Of a stretch of DNA of 64,000 bases, positions 32,226 to 43,340 are shown in pieces. The translations under genes and the position numbers were made by a program. Location of the stretch: contig JASPKZ010005705.1 of the NCBI GenBank assembly GCA_030220185.1, positions 548,501 to 612,500 on the forward strand, in the 5' to 3' direction. The notes beneath the pieces are model-generated. The model was not told the origin of the DNA, searched no databases, and worked only from the letters and a program-made list of their open reading frames with translations. The first letter of the stretch is position 1, and every line of letters begins with the position of its first letter. Source of the DNA: Diploptera punctata (lineage: Eukaryota; Arthropoda; Insecta; Blattodea; Blaberidae).

Positions 32226-33007
32226 GTCAAAAATATAATTAGAATAATAAACTCAAAGATATCTTTCGTAGAAAATTATGGATGAAATGAAATTGTATCA
32301 TTATTACTCTAACTTTTCATTGAATATCTAATACTAGCCTATAATTATTATAGTGATTATTGTATTTTAATCTAACATATGTTCATTCTGTTTGAGTGGA
32401 AAATAATCTCACATGGTCTTACCTCTATCAGGTTAAGTATAAACTGAACAGTATTAGAGGTACATTATTTCTGCGGTTCTCCTTAAACTACGCAAGATAT
32501 TTTTTATTCCGATTGTAAGACGTAGTTTTAATAGATGAAAACATCGATAACATTTTATATCATATATCATAAAAACTACATTTTATAAATGATTTTATCA
32601 AAAAAATTATATATAAAACATTCGTTGTATATATTTATTCTGGTAAAAAATATCTAGTTTCAATCAGTTTTCCAAAATATATTTTTTATGAATGTGGGGA
32701 CTCGGAAGATAGATATATTTGAAGAAAAATATTATGAGTGTAGAACATTGATCACAGGAAGATGTGATAATACCTGGAAACCTATGTATGATGATGATGA
32801 ATGTGTAACCATTTTCTCAAATGGCAGTTATAGGTTACAGTTATATTCTAAAACTAGAGACCATCACCAATAGAATAAGAATTAAGTACAATACTACTTA
32901 TTTCTACTTTATAAAACAATTCAGTATTTTACCAAGGAATAAGTGCATACTTGCAGATCTGAATACTTAAATGTGGTAGTATATTAAAATCGATAAATCA
33001 CAGTTTA
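32226..33007. other. No recognised feature
   Basis: AT-rich. A 62-codon frame near 32690 has no family I recognise. Confidence 0.45.
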
Positions 33008-33392
33008 ACTTTTTTTTCGATGGCCTAAGATTGTCGTTTTGACATTTCTGGTATTCTCTCCTGACATTTGCGTAATTGTATAACCCACTTCCGAGGTTGG
33101 GGCGCCTGAACGGCGGGCGTACGCTGACCCGATGATGATAGGTGATGGTGATGATGATTACCATCATCATCATCATCATGATAGTGGTGCGCTAGGAGAG
33201 TCATTAATCCTAAACTTAATCTAAGGCGAATATGAATGATGATGTTGGTCATATGTTGTTCGGGGACCATTTGAGCCTTAAAGTTTCCTGAAATTTGTCT
33301 TACAGGCGAGGGAAAACCCCGAAAAAAAAACAGCCAGGAAACTTGATCCGACCGAGGCTTGAATTCGGGACCGCTGCGTGGCAAAGCATTCG
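33008..33392 (-). repeat. SINE: family A head and body with tail type B
   Basis: The reverse strand has a decayed family A head (ACGCAGCGGTCCCGAATTCA), the shared body (CTGTAAGACAAATTTCAGGA, TGGTCCCCGAACAACATATG), then tail type B (GACTCTCCTAGCGCACCACT, GGCGCCCCAACCTCGGAAGT) and a poly-A end (T run at 33009). An expanded CATCAT tract lies inside the tail. Confidence 0.8.
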
Positions 33393-33863
33393 TTTCTATA
33401 TTCTACCTTTCTTTGCCCATTACACTCTCATATTCCTTTTCTTGCTAAGTCGTCCTAAGGCTTGCATATTATGAGGATTCTCAACAAGAAATGTTTTATG
33501 GAGTAGAGTTGTCAACCCCAACCCCAACCTGAACGACAAATTCCATATTTATGACCCCTGGGAGAGGGTGGTCCTAATATACCCGCTGGTAATTGGTGTC
33601 TATTTTATCACCTTTTGCGACATGTATGAACTAAATTGGAACAATTCTTTACACCCGGTTACGACACGGATTTATGGCACGTAAATAGTATCTGAGTACA
33701 ATTTATGAGTCTTCAAGCACAACTTTGAATTATGCTACTAATACTTGAGCTGTTTAGGAACGTTATAAAATAAAATACTTCCTCTTTACCATTGAAGTAT
33801 TTTAGAATCACTAAAAATCACTTCCATGATCTTACGTTATTGAAATTAAGTACAATAAACTTG
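33393..33863. other. No recognised feature
   Basis: Unclassified; no coding sense. Confidence 0.4.
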
Positions 33864-34180
33864 TCGGCCGAGGTGGACTAGAGGTTACATTCCTTGCCTC
33901 TAGTCCCGAGTGTCGCGCGGTTCAACGGCCGGAGTCGATTTTTTTTTTTTAGGATGGGAAAAATCCAAGGAGCAAGTCCTCCGGGAGGAACTAAACTATT
34001 AACCGTGAGTCCCAAGTTTAAAGATTTTCAGGCTCGTAAAAGAACAGCAAGCCTGAATAAAAAGACCTCTGTGCAAAATTTACTGACCTCATTCTAGTAA
34101 TACCTTAGTTGCATACATGTCGCATTGGTCGGTACGTTGACCGTATACCATTCATTAAATCTCTAGGAAAAATAAGCGTA
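33864..34180 (+). repeat. SINE family E copy
   Basis: Head TCGGCCGAGGTGGACTAGAG, a degenerate B box, an AGGATGGGAAAAATCCAAGG body with AGCAAGTCCTCCGGGAGGAA, and a tail with ATAAGCGTA. Plus orientation, 5-10% more decayed by eye than the copy at 44.6 kb. Confidence 0.8.
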
Positions 34181-34261
34181 TTGTCTGTCCAACGGATCTG
34201 TGCATCCGGAAGATATACGAATTAAAGCCTAGTTCCTTTTCTGCCTCAGCAAATCATTTCT

Positions 34262-34497
34262 CTCCCTTCACTCTCTATCTCTCTCTATCTATCTCTCCCT
34301 CTCTCTATATCTATCTCTATCTCTCCATCTCTCTATACATCTATCTCTCTATCTCGCTCTCTATCTCTCTCTCTATCTATATCTCTATCTCTACCTATCT
34401 ATCTCTCTATTTCTCTCTATCTATCTCTCTATTTCTCTCTATCTCTCTATCTATCTCTATCTCTCTATCTATCTCTATCTCTTCTCTCTCTATATAT
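34262..34497. repeat. CTAT/CTCT pyrimidine-rich microsatellite
   Basis: About 235 bp of interrupted CTCTCTATCTAT repeat; every purine is A or a rare G. Confidence 0.9.
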
Positions 34498-35726
34498 TGC
34501 ACTTGCACTCCAGTGTTGTCAACTCAACTCCAACCTTGCATTATTCAATAATCAAGAGCCATGACACTAGAAGGAAGTTGGGCAACATCCTTACTCGATA
34601 AGTTACCGCGGCTGCCGTTTGACATGGTGGGAGGGGAGTGCGGTGAAATGGTGTGAGTACAGACGTACTTTTCTAAGAACGATGTCAGGGCTGTACGGGC
34701 CCAGATCCATTGGTCAGAACATGACTACATTAACTTGGCCTAGTAGCTCCTAACAAAGAGGCTATGTTCAACAAAGCGCTGTTCTGTCATTGTAGATAGA
34801 TAGAGATAATAAACTAGACGTATAAATGTATAAAATAAAAAAGAAAGCTGGTACATGAAGCAATGGAAGAGAAATAAAACGATATTTTGTTTGCCATGTC
34901 TGCATGAGATTTGAACCCGAGTATGCAGTCACGAAAAAAGTTATGGTCGTGATAATGGGCATTTAAAGGTAAAATCCCTGTATCTATACAGCAAATAGAT
35001 AATTAAATAAATAATGAGAAGAATAATAAAATAATTTAACTGGAAACTTACGATTAGAATATTGCATGTAGGTCTACTTATTTTTCGAATAGTTACGAAT
35101 CTATTTCACATCGAAGTACTGTATATGCGCCACAGATACGTAGATAAGAAAGACAATTCTAGTTTAGGACATTCCATATGAAAACGGCAAAAAAAGGTGA
35201 AAACTGAACTCTCGTCTTTAGAAATTTCTAAATTGTTACAGTGAAACTTTATGATACACTGAATATCTGAACCGAATACCAGGTCTTCGTTTGATATAAT
35301 TAAAGAGTAATAGTTATCAATTTATCGTATTTTTTTAGTCTCTTATTTGAATTAATTTCTCAAAGTATAACAACTGCCCCAACTTGAAAAGATAGTCACA
35401 TTATAAATGATTTTATACTCTATCGCTTGAAAATTAGTATGTTAATAATTACGCTTTTCTGAAGCGCGTAAATGAATTAATATGCAATTGACTTTCTCAA
35501 CAATCATTTTTAAAATAAAAAAATACCAGATTATTCCCTGATGACCAATTAATTGTTTGCAATTAATATTAAAGTGGTTACATAAAAGGAAACTACCAAA
35601 CATAATTATTTTCCTTAGAATTTCCTATGTACAGACCCTTCGTGTAAGTACAGATCGCTCGTTCCTGCAAACAATGACGCGGAGACTTTGTAATCGTCCT
35701 TTTTTGCACTTCCAAACATTATTATT
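34498..35726. other. No recognised feature
   Basis: A phrase near 34860-34960 (GAGATTTGAACCCGAGTATG, on either strand) has a faint tRNA T-arm look, but no A box was found. The rest is AT-rich and unclassified. Confidence 0.4.
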
Positions 35727-35739
35727 ACTGTATTATTAT

Positions 35740-36085
35740 CCATCCATAGTAATTCTGCCCGAGAGCAGGTCCTTCACTGCAATCACAGCATTTTCATGCT
35801 ATGCTTGCAGCTTTACTAGGGAAGTGTAGGTGTGGTAGCTTCCCGTTGCTTTCCACACCGGTGAAGGATGATAATGATGATGATAATGATAATGATAAGG
35901 ATGATGATGATGGCCATATGATTTCGGGGACCGTTTGGGCCTTAAAAGTTGTTCTGACATTTGTCTTACAGGTGAGGAAAAACCCCGATAAAAACCTCAC
36001 CCAGGAAAACTGCCCCGACCGGGGATCGAACCCGGGCCCGCTGCGTTACAAGGCAGCACGCTACCTCGAGACCACAGCGGTGGAC
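35740..36085 (-). repeat. SINE family A, full length
   Basis: Complete minus-strand copy with tail type A, body and tRNA-like head (ACCACAGCGGTGGAC at the right end). A perfect 13-bp duplication ACTGTATTATTAT flanks it at 35727-35739 and 36086-36098. It lies immediately left of the hAT-like element. Confidence 0.95.
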
Positions 36086-36299
36086 ACTGTATTATTATAG
36101 GGTGTCCATAATACTTTCAATGTAAAGGGGGACATGTACAAAAAAATTAAAGGAAAAACCTGGGACATTTAAAAAAAATGCGTGACATTAACAAAATATA
36201 AAAGGAAGTGTATGAAACAAATTAAACAAATTCACATATAAGTTATGCCTACTTTTTATTGTCCATTAAAATTACTAACTCAGCTACATTAATAAAAAA

Positions 36300-36515
36300 A
36301 AACTTCTTGTAGGAAAACCAGAGGGAAAACGCCCAGTTGGTAGACCAAGAATGAGGTGGGAGAAATAACATTAACTATGATTTGAGGGACGTGGATTATA
36401 CAGGGAATGATTGGAAAATATTAGCTCAGGATAGGTATGTATGGAGAGCTTATGTCCGCGCGGCCATGAACCTGCGGGTTCGATAGTGCCAGTGAGTTAG
36501 TTAGTTACATGAATC
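36300..36515 (+). mobile_element. Non-LTR 3' end (AGTT-tail family)
   Basis: Terminal 200 bp: AAACTTCTTGTAGGAAAACC, CGCCCAGTTGGTAGACCAAG, GATTATACAGGGAATGATTG, GGATAGGTATGTATGGAGAG, CATGAACCTGCGGGTTCGAT and tail GAGTTAGTTAGTTA. The matching protein is LVGKPEGKRPVGRPRMRWE, with breaks. Confidence 0.85.
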
Positions 36516-36574
36516 AAAAACCACTAAAGTCATTGTTTATTAACGTTTTATAGTATATTACGATGCGAGGTTGG

Positions 36575-36661
36575 GAAGTGGTTTTTACAGAATCGAGGAA
36601 AAATGTTTAAAAACCGAGCGATAGCGAGGTTTTTAATTTCCGAGATTCTGTAAAACACTTC
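36575..36661. repeat. Nested hairpin (two inverted repeats)
   Basis: Outer arms: GAAGTGGTTTTTACAGAATC at 36575-36594, and at 36637-36661 its inverse, GAAGTGTTTTACAGAATC on the other strand, with small gaps. Inner arms: AAAAACC 36609-36615 and GGTTTTT 36628-36634 around GAGCGATAGCGA. Confidence 0.85.
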
Positions 36662-37293
36662 ACAAACATGCGTTGTACATTATTTGTTTCACGATGGTGT
36701 TTTCAAAATAATAAATAATATCTTTCTTGGAAATATTTGCGTTCATTATAAACAATTGACTAACGTTAACAGTGAGGGCAATGTTTAGTTGAAACAACAG
36801 GAAGCCTTGAGAACAATTATTGATATCGTGGCCGCAAGTACGTATTTATTATTTTATATTGTTTCAAATAAAGTTCAGTTCGTATAAAATGCAGTGATTT
36901 GTTTCGTATAATGTATATTAATACTACCTTTTGGATATGTTCTGTATATACATTGTACGTAGTATACATAGAGGGCAGTGGTTTTACTTCCCGCACGTGG
37001 GTGTAAATGTAATATTACAGTATAGTTATTTAGGTTGGCAACCCCGAAATGAAGGAAGTTGAACTTTCAATAATGGTCGCCATTGCTGGTAAGTACGACA
37101 AAACGTACTATTGCGAAAAAAAAATATTTATTTATCGCTGCAAGGGGTATAAGAATCCACTAACTAAATCTCTTTCATCCAAGTTAAAATTGTATTTCTC
37201 CACCGCCAAAGTACCGGAATCAGCAGGGAATCTCCGACATTGGCTGCACTGACCATGGATTGACAATTTGAAAAATGTACCAGTTACCAATAT

Positions 37294-37626
37294 CCATCCA
37301 TCCATAGTAATTCTGCCCGAATGCAAGTCCTTCACTGCAATCATAGCATTTTCATGCTATGCTTGCAGCTTTACTAGGGAATTGTGTAGGTGTGGTAGCT
37401 TCCCGTTGCTTTCCACACCGGTGAAGGATGATGATGATAATGATAAGGATGATGGCCATATGATTTCGGGGACCGTTTGGGCCTTAAAGTTTTCCTGACA
37501 TTTGTCTTACAGGTGAGGAAAAACCCCGATAAAAACCTCACCCAGAAAAACTGCCCCGACCGGGGATCGAACCCGGGCCCGCTGCGTGACAAGGCAGCAC
37601 GCTACCTCGAGACCACAGCGGTGGAC
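37294..37626 (-). repeat. SINE family A, full length
   Basis: Complete minus-strand copy flanked by a perfect 12-bp duplication AGTTACCAATAT (37282-37293, 37627-37638). It sits inside the hAT-like element and is therefore younger than it. The sequence is very close to the 35.7-kb copy. Confidence 0.95.
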
Positions 37627-37914
37627 AGTTACCAATATGTGAGAGTAAATATATATATATATATATTATAGACCGTAACACCGTAACAGTGCATCGTGGT
37701 CATACAGCTGGCGATTTCTAACGTTCATATTATAATTACATATTAAAGAACAAAAGAAGTCGCCATTCATAAATACACTGACAAAGCATTATCCCAAAAG
37801 CGGGACATTTGAGCGTCCCCAAGAAAACTTTCGGGACAGCGGGACATTTTCCAAAAAAAACGGGACTATCCCGGGGAAAAACGGGACGAATGGACACTCT
37901 ATATTATTATTATA

Positions 37915-37965
37915 TTTTTATTATTGTTATTATTATTATTATTATTATATTTCCATTATCATTAT
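37915..37965. repeat. ATT-rich microsatellite
   Basis: About 50 bp of (ATT)n with interruptions, just beyond the hAT-like element. Confidence 0.8.
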
Positions 37966-38255
37966 TATAAATATCCTCAACTCGTGTCCAACTCAGGATC
38001 GAGTCGAGGAATGAGATGAAATTAAACCCCTATAGGCCTCTTTATAGATGTCTGTGAACTACAAGGGTGCCGGCCGATCACTCCTGACGCACTGTCACAA
38101 GGGCGGATGAACGAAATTAAACGAAATAGATGAGATAAGTATGGCGAAATGGTGGAATGAAATTTGTGGCAGGGGAAAACGGAAGAAACCCCCAAGAAAA
38201 ACCTGCCCAAGATCCGTTTCGTCCACCCACGAATATTAACATTATTACTATTATT

Positions 38256-38630
38256 GTCCACCGTTGTGGTCTCGGAGTAGCGTGCTGCCTTGTCACGCAG
38301 CGGGCCCGGGTTCGATCCCCGGTCGGGACAGTTTTTCTGGGTGAGGTTTTTATCGGGGTTTTTCCTCACCTATAAGACAAATGTCAGGAAACTTTGAAGG
38401 CCCAAACAGTCCCCGAAATCATATGGCATCGCAATCATCATCATTCATATTCATATTAGGTTAAACTTAGGATTAGGGACTCTCCTGGTGCACCATTATC
38501 ATCATCGGGGCAACGTAACCCCGCCTTCCTGACGCCCCAACCACAGAAGTGGGTTGTAAGTACACCATGCCAGGAGAGAAACCAGGAATGTCGAAAGACA
38601 AACCTGGGGCATTTGAAAAAAAAAAATATA
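38256..38630 (+). repeat. SINE: family A head and body with tail type B
   Basis: Head GTCCACCGTTGTGGTCTCGG, B box GGGTTCGATCCCC and the shared body through CCCGAAATCATATGGCATC, then tail type B (GGACTCTCCTGGTGCACCAT, GGGGCAACGTAACCCCGCCT, TGACGCCCCAACCACAGAAG) and an A run at 38619. Its first 190 bp match family A; the rest does not. Confidence 0.85.
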
Positions 38631-40094
38631 TATATAGGCCTATATATCATCATTGTGGATTACTGATTACTATGCATGCCTCTGATTCCGAGGTTGGCGA
38701 GTTCAAACTTGATGGAAGTCAATGGAATTTTAAGGTTGTAACAATTCTGAAATTGCCTCCTCCAGAGAGAAGGAAATCCGTGAATCACGTGTCGTATATT
38801 TGCGGTACGTAGACGAATCTCGCGCTTAAAATAAATTGCTACATATCGGCCTGACACGTTAGAGAGCGTCGTTATATGTAACAATCTTTATTGATTTCTC
38901 CAGTAGGCGATTAATTATGTGTTACTTTTGGCTAATGTACAGGTACTTGTAAGCCTATTATAAAAATATCTTCTAGCGATGTTAGTTTTGTATTGTTTTG
39001 TGATATTCTATACTTGTACACTACACCAATATCTGACGTTGCATCTTTCAAGGAATGTTAAACTACAAATAATAATTTATAATATTTGTTATGCTGCTAC
39101 AAGCTATATTTAAGAGGTGTATATATACTTTTTATTTATTTTGAGCTCGAATTCCTCATACATCCATAGAGCGACAGATCTGAAACTTTTCAAACTTTTC
39201 TTATGGCGTCGTCTGAGAGGACTGAAGCACTTCATATTGGCATAACATCAGTTAGGCTTACTCACACTAAATACAGTGTAATTATACTTACACTAATAAA
39301 AGAAAACACTTAAGTATTCAAACTTGTTAATTATAAACAACAACATTTTTATTTTAAATTTGAATTTGACACGTAATACGTAAAATGACGAAATACTAAA
39401 CAAACGCACTGTTTAAAGACAACTGTCTGGTAAGTAATCTGATTTTGAGAATTGTTAACGGGAGGAGATTGCTGACTGTACAATATTATTATTTGGTAGG
39501 AAGTGCTATTAAATCATTCGGTTTTATTTGAAAGTGATGTCTTGTAAGAATATTATTTCGTCATAGTTTGCAGGGTACAATAAAGTACACTGAATAAATA
39601 GTTATTTTAAGATTGAAGTTGTGATTACAGGTCTAACGTAATAAAATCAATACCAGTTTATTCAATTAATGATGTAAGGGTTTTGATTGATATTGCGTTT
39701 GACTTGTAATGAAAATGTTTGTAACAAAATAAATAGTTTGTTTAATAATTCATAGAAAACGCAGTAACAGAGTCCCCTTATTTCTCGCCTTAGCAGTTAA
39801 ATTCCATAAATTAAAATTTTAACATTGACGTATACCAGTGCCTACTACGTAATTAAAATAACGCCACTGTTATAAATTAATGATATTGTTCCATTGAGCA
39901 CATTTAAAAATAGATAAATACTTTTGAAGAAGTCTGTTATACGTTTTCGTTATATATTTACAGTTATTTGTTTGTTTTGTGTGTAGCACATAATAAGGAT
40001 TAGTTATACAAAAAAGAAATGAAGATACATTTTTTGTACTACGCTGCGCATTTAATTACGAACATCATAAATTAATATATATATATAACCAACC
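38631..40094. other. No recognised feature
   Basis: About 1.5 kb, AT-rich, no coding sense, no transposon end found. Confidence 0.45.
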
Positions 40095-40440
40095 ATCCAT
40101 ATTAATTCTGCCCGAGGGCAGGTCTTTCACTGCAGTCATAGTATTTTCATGCTATGCTTTGCAGCTTTACTAGGGAATTATAGGTGTGGTATCTTCTCGT
40201 TGCTTTACACGCCGGTGAAAGATGATGATGATGATGATGATGATGATGATAATGATAAGGATTATGGCGATGGCCGGATGATTTTCGCGGACTGTTGGGC
40301 CCTAGGCTTCCTGACATTTGTCTTACAGGTGAGGAAAAAACCCGAAAAAACCTCACCCAGGAGCCTGTCCCGACCGGGAATCGAACCAGGGCCCGCTGCA
40401 TGAAAAGGCAGCACGCTACCTCGAGACCACAGCGATGGAC
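40095..40440 (-). repeat. SINE family A copy
   Basis: Full-length minus copy with tail type A, an expanded (GAT)n of ten units near 40221-40250 and a head ending ACCACAGCGATGGAC. Flanks are AT repeats on both sides, so no duplication can be read safely. Confidence 0.9.
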
Positions 40441-41049
40441 ATATATTATTAAACTGTTTTAGAAGATAATGTAGGAAATGTAACTATGCATTATTTAAAT
40501 TTAATCAATAAATTACTAGAGGAGAGGAATTTATAACGTGCGAACAATTCACACTTAAAAGCTATTAATTATTTTTTTATATAAGTAGCGGAAATAAGAT
40601 ATTTCGTTCATATAAGCACAAAAATAAAAACTTTCCTAATTATTTAAATGTTCTATTAGATTTAATGAGAGTTGAAAAAGGCACTGATAAAATGAGTCAG
40701 CTGTTTCAATGAGAGGTAAACGAGCTAAGGGAGATCTTGTGAAGTGCATCAACTGTTTCGTTGATTCGCCAGGCTTTAACAAAAATATAATAAACAAACA
40801 TTTATATCTTCTGAACTATTCATCCAGCTTAAAAAAGTATTTACTGGAAATGAATCGTCGTTACGTAAAGAATATCCTGTATTTTTTTCGTTTTCATTGG
40901 ACGTTGCGTATTGCAGTTATCTCCCATACAAATGAAAAATAGATACCAAAAATGAAAATATCGTAATTATTATAAAGGCGCCCTTAAAGTACATGTTATC
41001 ATACATAAATCCGTTTGAAACATTTTTTGCTCTTTACTATTTCAGAAAT
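40441..41049. other. No recognised feature
   Basis: A 77-codon frame (40709-40942) starts with MRGKRAKGDLVKCINCFVDS; I recognise no family and give it no status as a gene. Confidence 0.4.
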
Positions 41050-41285
41050 ATCAGTTGGTAAACATTCACCAGCCTCATGCACTAGTGCTCGGCGTTTTTG
41101 CCAGCAGGATTGGGAATTTGGGTAGCTACCTAAATTTCTCACGATCCTGGGCGGGTACCGGTCCCATACTGACTGAAATTCCATGTGAAAAATGTTCCCC
41201 CATGAGAACTGGAACCAGCGAAAGTCTCGTAGCTTTGCACCAAGGCACCATGCCATAAACGTCTTGGCTAATGGTATTAAATAAG
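41050..41285 (-). repeat. SINE family C, diverged copy
   Basis: TAGCTACCTAAATTTCTCAC, GCGGGTACCGGTCCCATACT, CCCATGAGAACTGGAACCAG and GCACCAAGGCACCATGCC match, in order, the family C copy at 54.9-55.2 kb. Confidence 0.75.
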
Positions 41286-41519
41286 TATCAGATAATCCCA
41301 TATTGGATAGCTTACCATTCTACTGGAGTTATCTAAAATATTTAGCAAACTATCTGAAGCTATTTAACTGTTAAAACACCAAATATTAATTTATCTGTGC
41401 TTGTTCTATTTAACAACTAAGATAATTTGCACTGCAATTCAAATATGGAGGTTAATATCCAACAAATGTTGCTCAGTCTTCTTTTTTCATGCTTGAGTTT
41501 TTTCTACGCTCCATAAATC

Positions 41520-41640
41520 TATGTCAAGGGACTCGCGGCCTAATTCCCTTTCGGAGGAACCTATATTTAGCATTTTTAAGTCCTGAACATTTATCGACCC
41601 ACGCCGGGTTTGAACCCGCAAACATTGGAGTCATAAATGA
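41520..41640 (-). repeat. SINE family E head fragment
   Basis: TTATCGACCCACGCCGGGTT followed by TGAACCCGCAAAC resembles the B-box side of family E (CATCGACCCCGGCCGGGTTT). The rest is lost. Confidence 0.45.
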
Positions 41641-42224
41641 ACTTGTCCAATAGTATATCAGGATTAACTTAATTCAATCATTTTCACAAACGTTATAATA
41701 GATTTTCACCTTATTATTTTCAACTGGATAAACAAAAAAATATATAACATTTTACATAAAATTAAAGAACATCACTTTATGTATAAAAATTATTTTTTAA
41801 CTGATTTATTTAAGGCAAAACGTACATGAATTTTCTCACAGTTCTATGGCTATTACACTAACAACAATCAATAACTAAAAGATATTGGTATTATAGAGTC
41901 TTTCTCTACATAACCTGTTAGAAATATGTATAAGATTTTTCAACTCAATATCATAGACAAAATCTACTGTTATTTTATAGAAAATACAATTTAAAAACCT
42001 CGAAATAAAAATAAAATAAAATATTTGTCATCTAAAACCTTATATCATATTGACAGAACATTTGTTTTGAATATACCATGCCTCATATATTATGCAAATC
42101 TGAATTTTATTTTTGAAAATAGTGAAGGAAAAATATATCTTATTTAAAAGTTATAGTACCAACACACTATAATATTATGTGCTGGTACGTAAGTGCTGAT
42201 AAATAAAAAGTATGCATCATAATC
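41641..42224. other. No recognised feature
   Basis: AT-rich, nothing identifiable. Confidence 0.45.
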
Positions 42225-42850
42225 ATCCTCACATCAAGGTTTAGGCGATTCGCCTGTTCCGGATTCAGAATGATTCCTTCCATCTCTTCCTAGTCTTCCT
42301 ACATCCCTTTGGTTTATAATGATATGCTATCTTACACAATCTTGTTTGTTCCTTTCTCTTAACATGCTCTTCCCAGCCTATGTTGAATTCTATCATTTAC
42401 TGAGTATATTTCGAATTCACTTCCTATTTCTTCATTTCTTATGTGATCCAATTTTGTATATCCTTTGGTCCTTCTTAGAAAAGTACTTTCTGCACTTTGC
42501 ATTCGAACTCATCTTATTTGTTGCCTAGGACTCACTACCGTATAAAATTACCGGTACCGCCATTGTTTTGTAGAATTTCAGTCCTGTATCCTTCCTTGTT
42601 TTATGTTTTAGTATTCTATGAATGGTGCCACATATCATTTGAAATTTTGATAATTTATTGTCTATATAATTTCTTGTTCCATATCCAGAAGACAATTCAC
42701 AACCTAGATAATTAGAATCTAACACTTGTGATAGAGATTTATTTTCGATTATTTTTTTCGACCCCATGGGCGACTTTCCTAAAAAGGCCATCATTTTTGT
42801 CTTCTCTACAGATATTTTAAAATCGTACTCTATACTTATTCAATTTAAGC
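42225..42850 (-). mobile_element. Non-LTR 3' fragment, same family as 20-21 kb
   Basis: The minus strand reads MMAFLGKSPMGSKKIIENKS, SNYLGCELSSGYG, LKFYKTMAVPVILYGSES, then a decayed C-terminus whose last block (complement of CTTCCATCTCTTCCTAGTCT) matches the GRPRRRWEDEL block and the following phrase at 21.2 kb. The RT catalytic centre is lost. Confidence 0.75.
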
Positions 42851-42914
42851 AGGGTAGAGAGAATTGTAAATAAAATAAACATATGTATTATATATAAATA
42901 ACTGATTGATTGAT

Positions 42915-43060
42915 CCCCATTGGACGCGCTCGGGAAATTGTTGCTCCCTTAATAGGAAGGTTCTTAACCAGATTAATTTAGTTACACTCATTTCCCTAAA
43001 GATGCCAGCGAGGGATACGTGATTAGTACATTGCTTCGAGTAGACAACTAGTAGGAATCT
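42915..43060 (-). repeat. SINE family E 3' fragment
   Basis: CTCCCTTAATAGGAAGG, TTAATTTAGTTACACTCATT and GATGCCAGCGAGGGATACGT correspond to the distal part of family E. No head is present. Confidence 0.5.
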
Positions 43061-43281
43061 AAGGTACGGATAAAGATCGATTAAAGATGCGATAAATTGA
43101 CAGATCTATTATTCATTAATTACAGTACATCAAATTGAGACCTAAAATTCAGTTGAGATATTCAGTGCACCATAATGTTTCACTACCTTTTGAAGATGCG
43201 AGTACAGTTTTCATATATCTATTATTATTTTTTCTACTCAGTTCATATGAAATGTTCCTTAAATGTTTTATATATTTATAT

Positions 43282-43282
43282 T

Positions 43283-43320
<38 letters not shown>

Positions 43321-43340
43321 TAATAATAATAATAATAATT
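43282..43340. repeat. (AAT)n microsatellite
   Basis: About 58 bp. Seen from the minus strand it is the ATT-type tail of the adjacent RTE-like relic. Confidence 0.85.

Larger units (their letters stand above)
36098..37901. mobile_element. hAT-like element, composite, 1.8 kb
   Basis: The ends TAGGGTGTCCAT (36098) and, inverted, TAGAGTGTCCATTCG (ending 37901) are short inverted repeats of the (C/T)AGGGTGTCCA type common in hAT elements. An identical 8-bp TATTATTA lies on each side (36090-36097, 37902-37909), though this is low-complexity sequence. Subterminal GGGACATT phrases recur at both ends. The interior carries a retroposon 3' end, a nested hairpin and a SINE A; no transposase frame was recognised. 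Confidence 0.6.

Noticed and set aside
35801..38375. Open frames of 60-120 codons with CPDRGSNPG or CYACSFTREL phrases
   Set aside because: They are translations of SINE family A in either orientation and recur at every copy.
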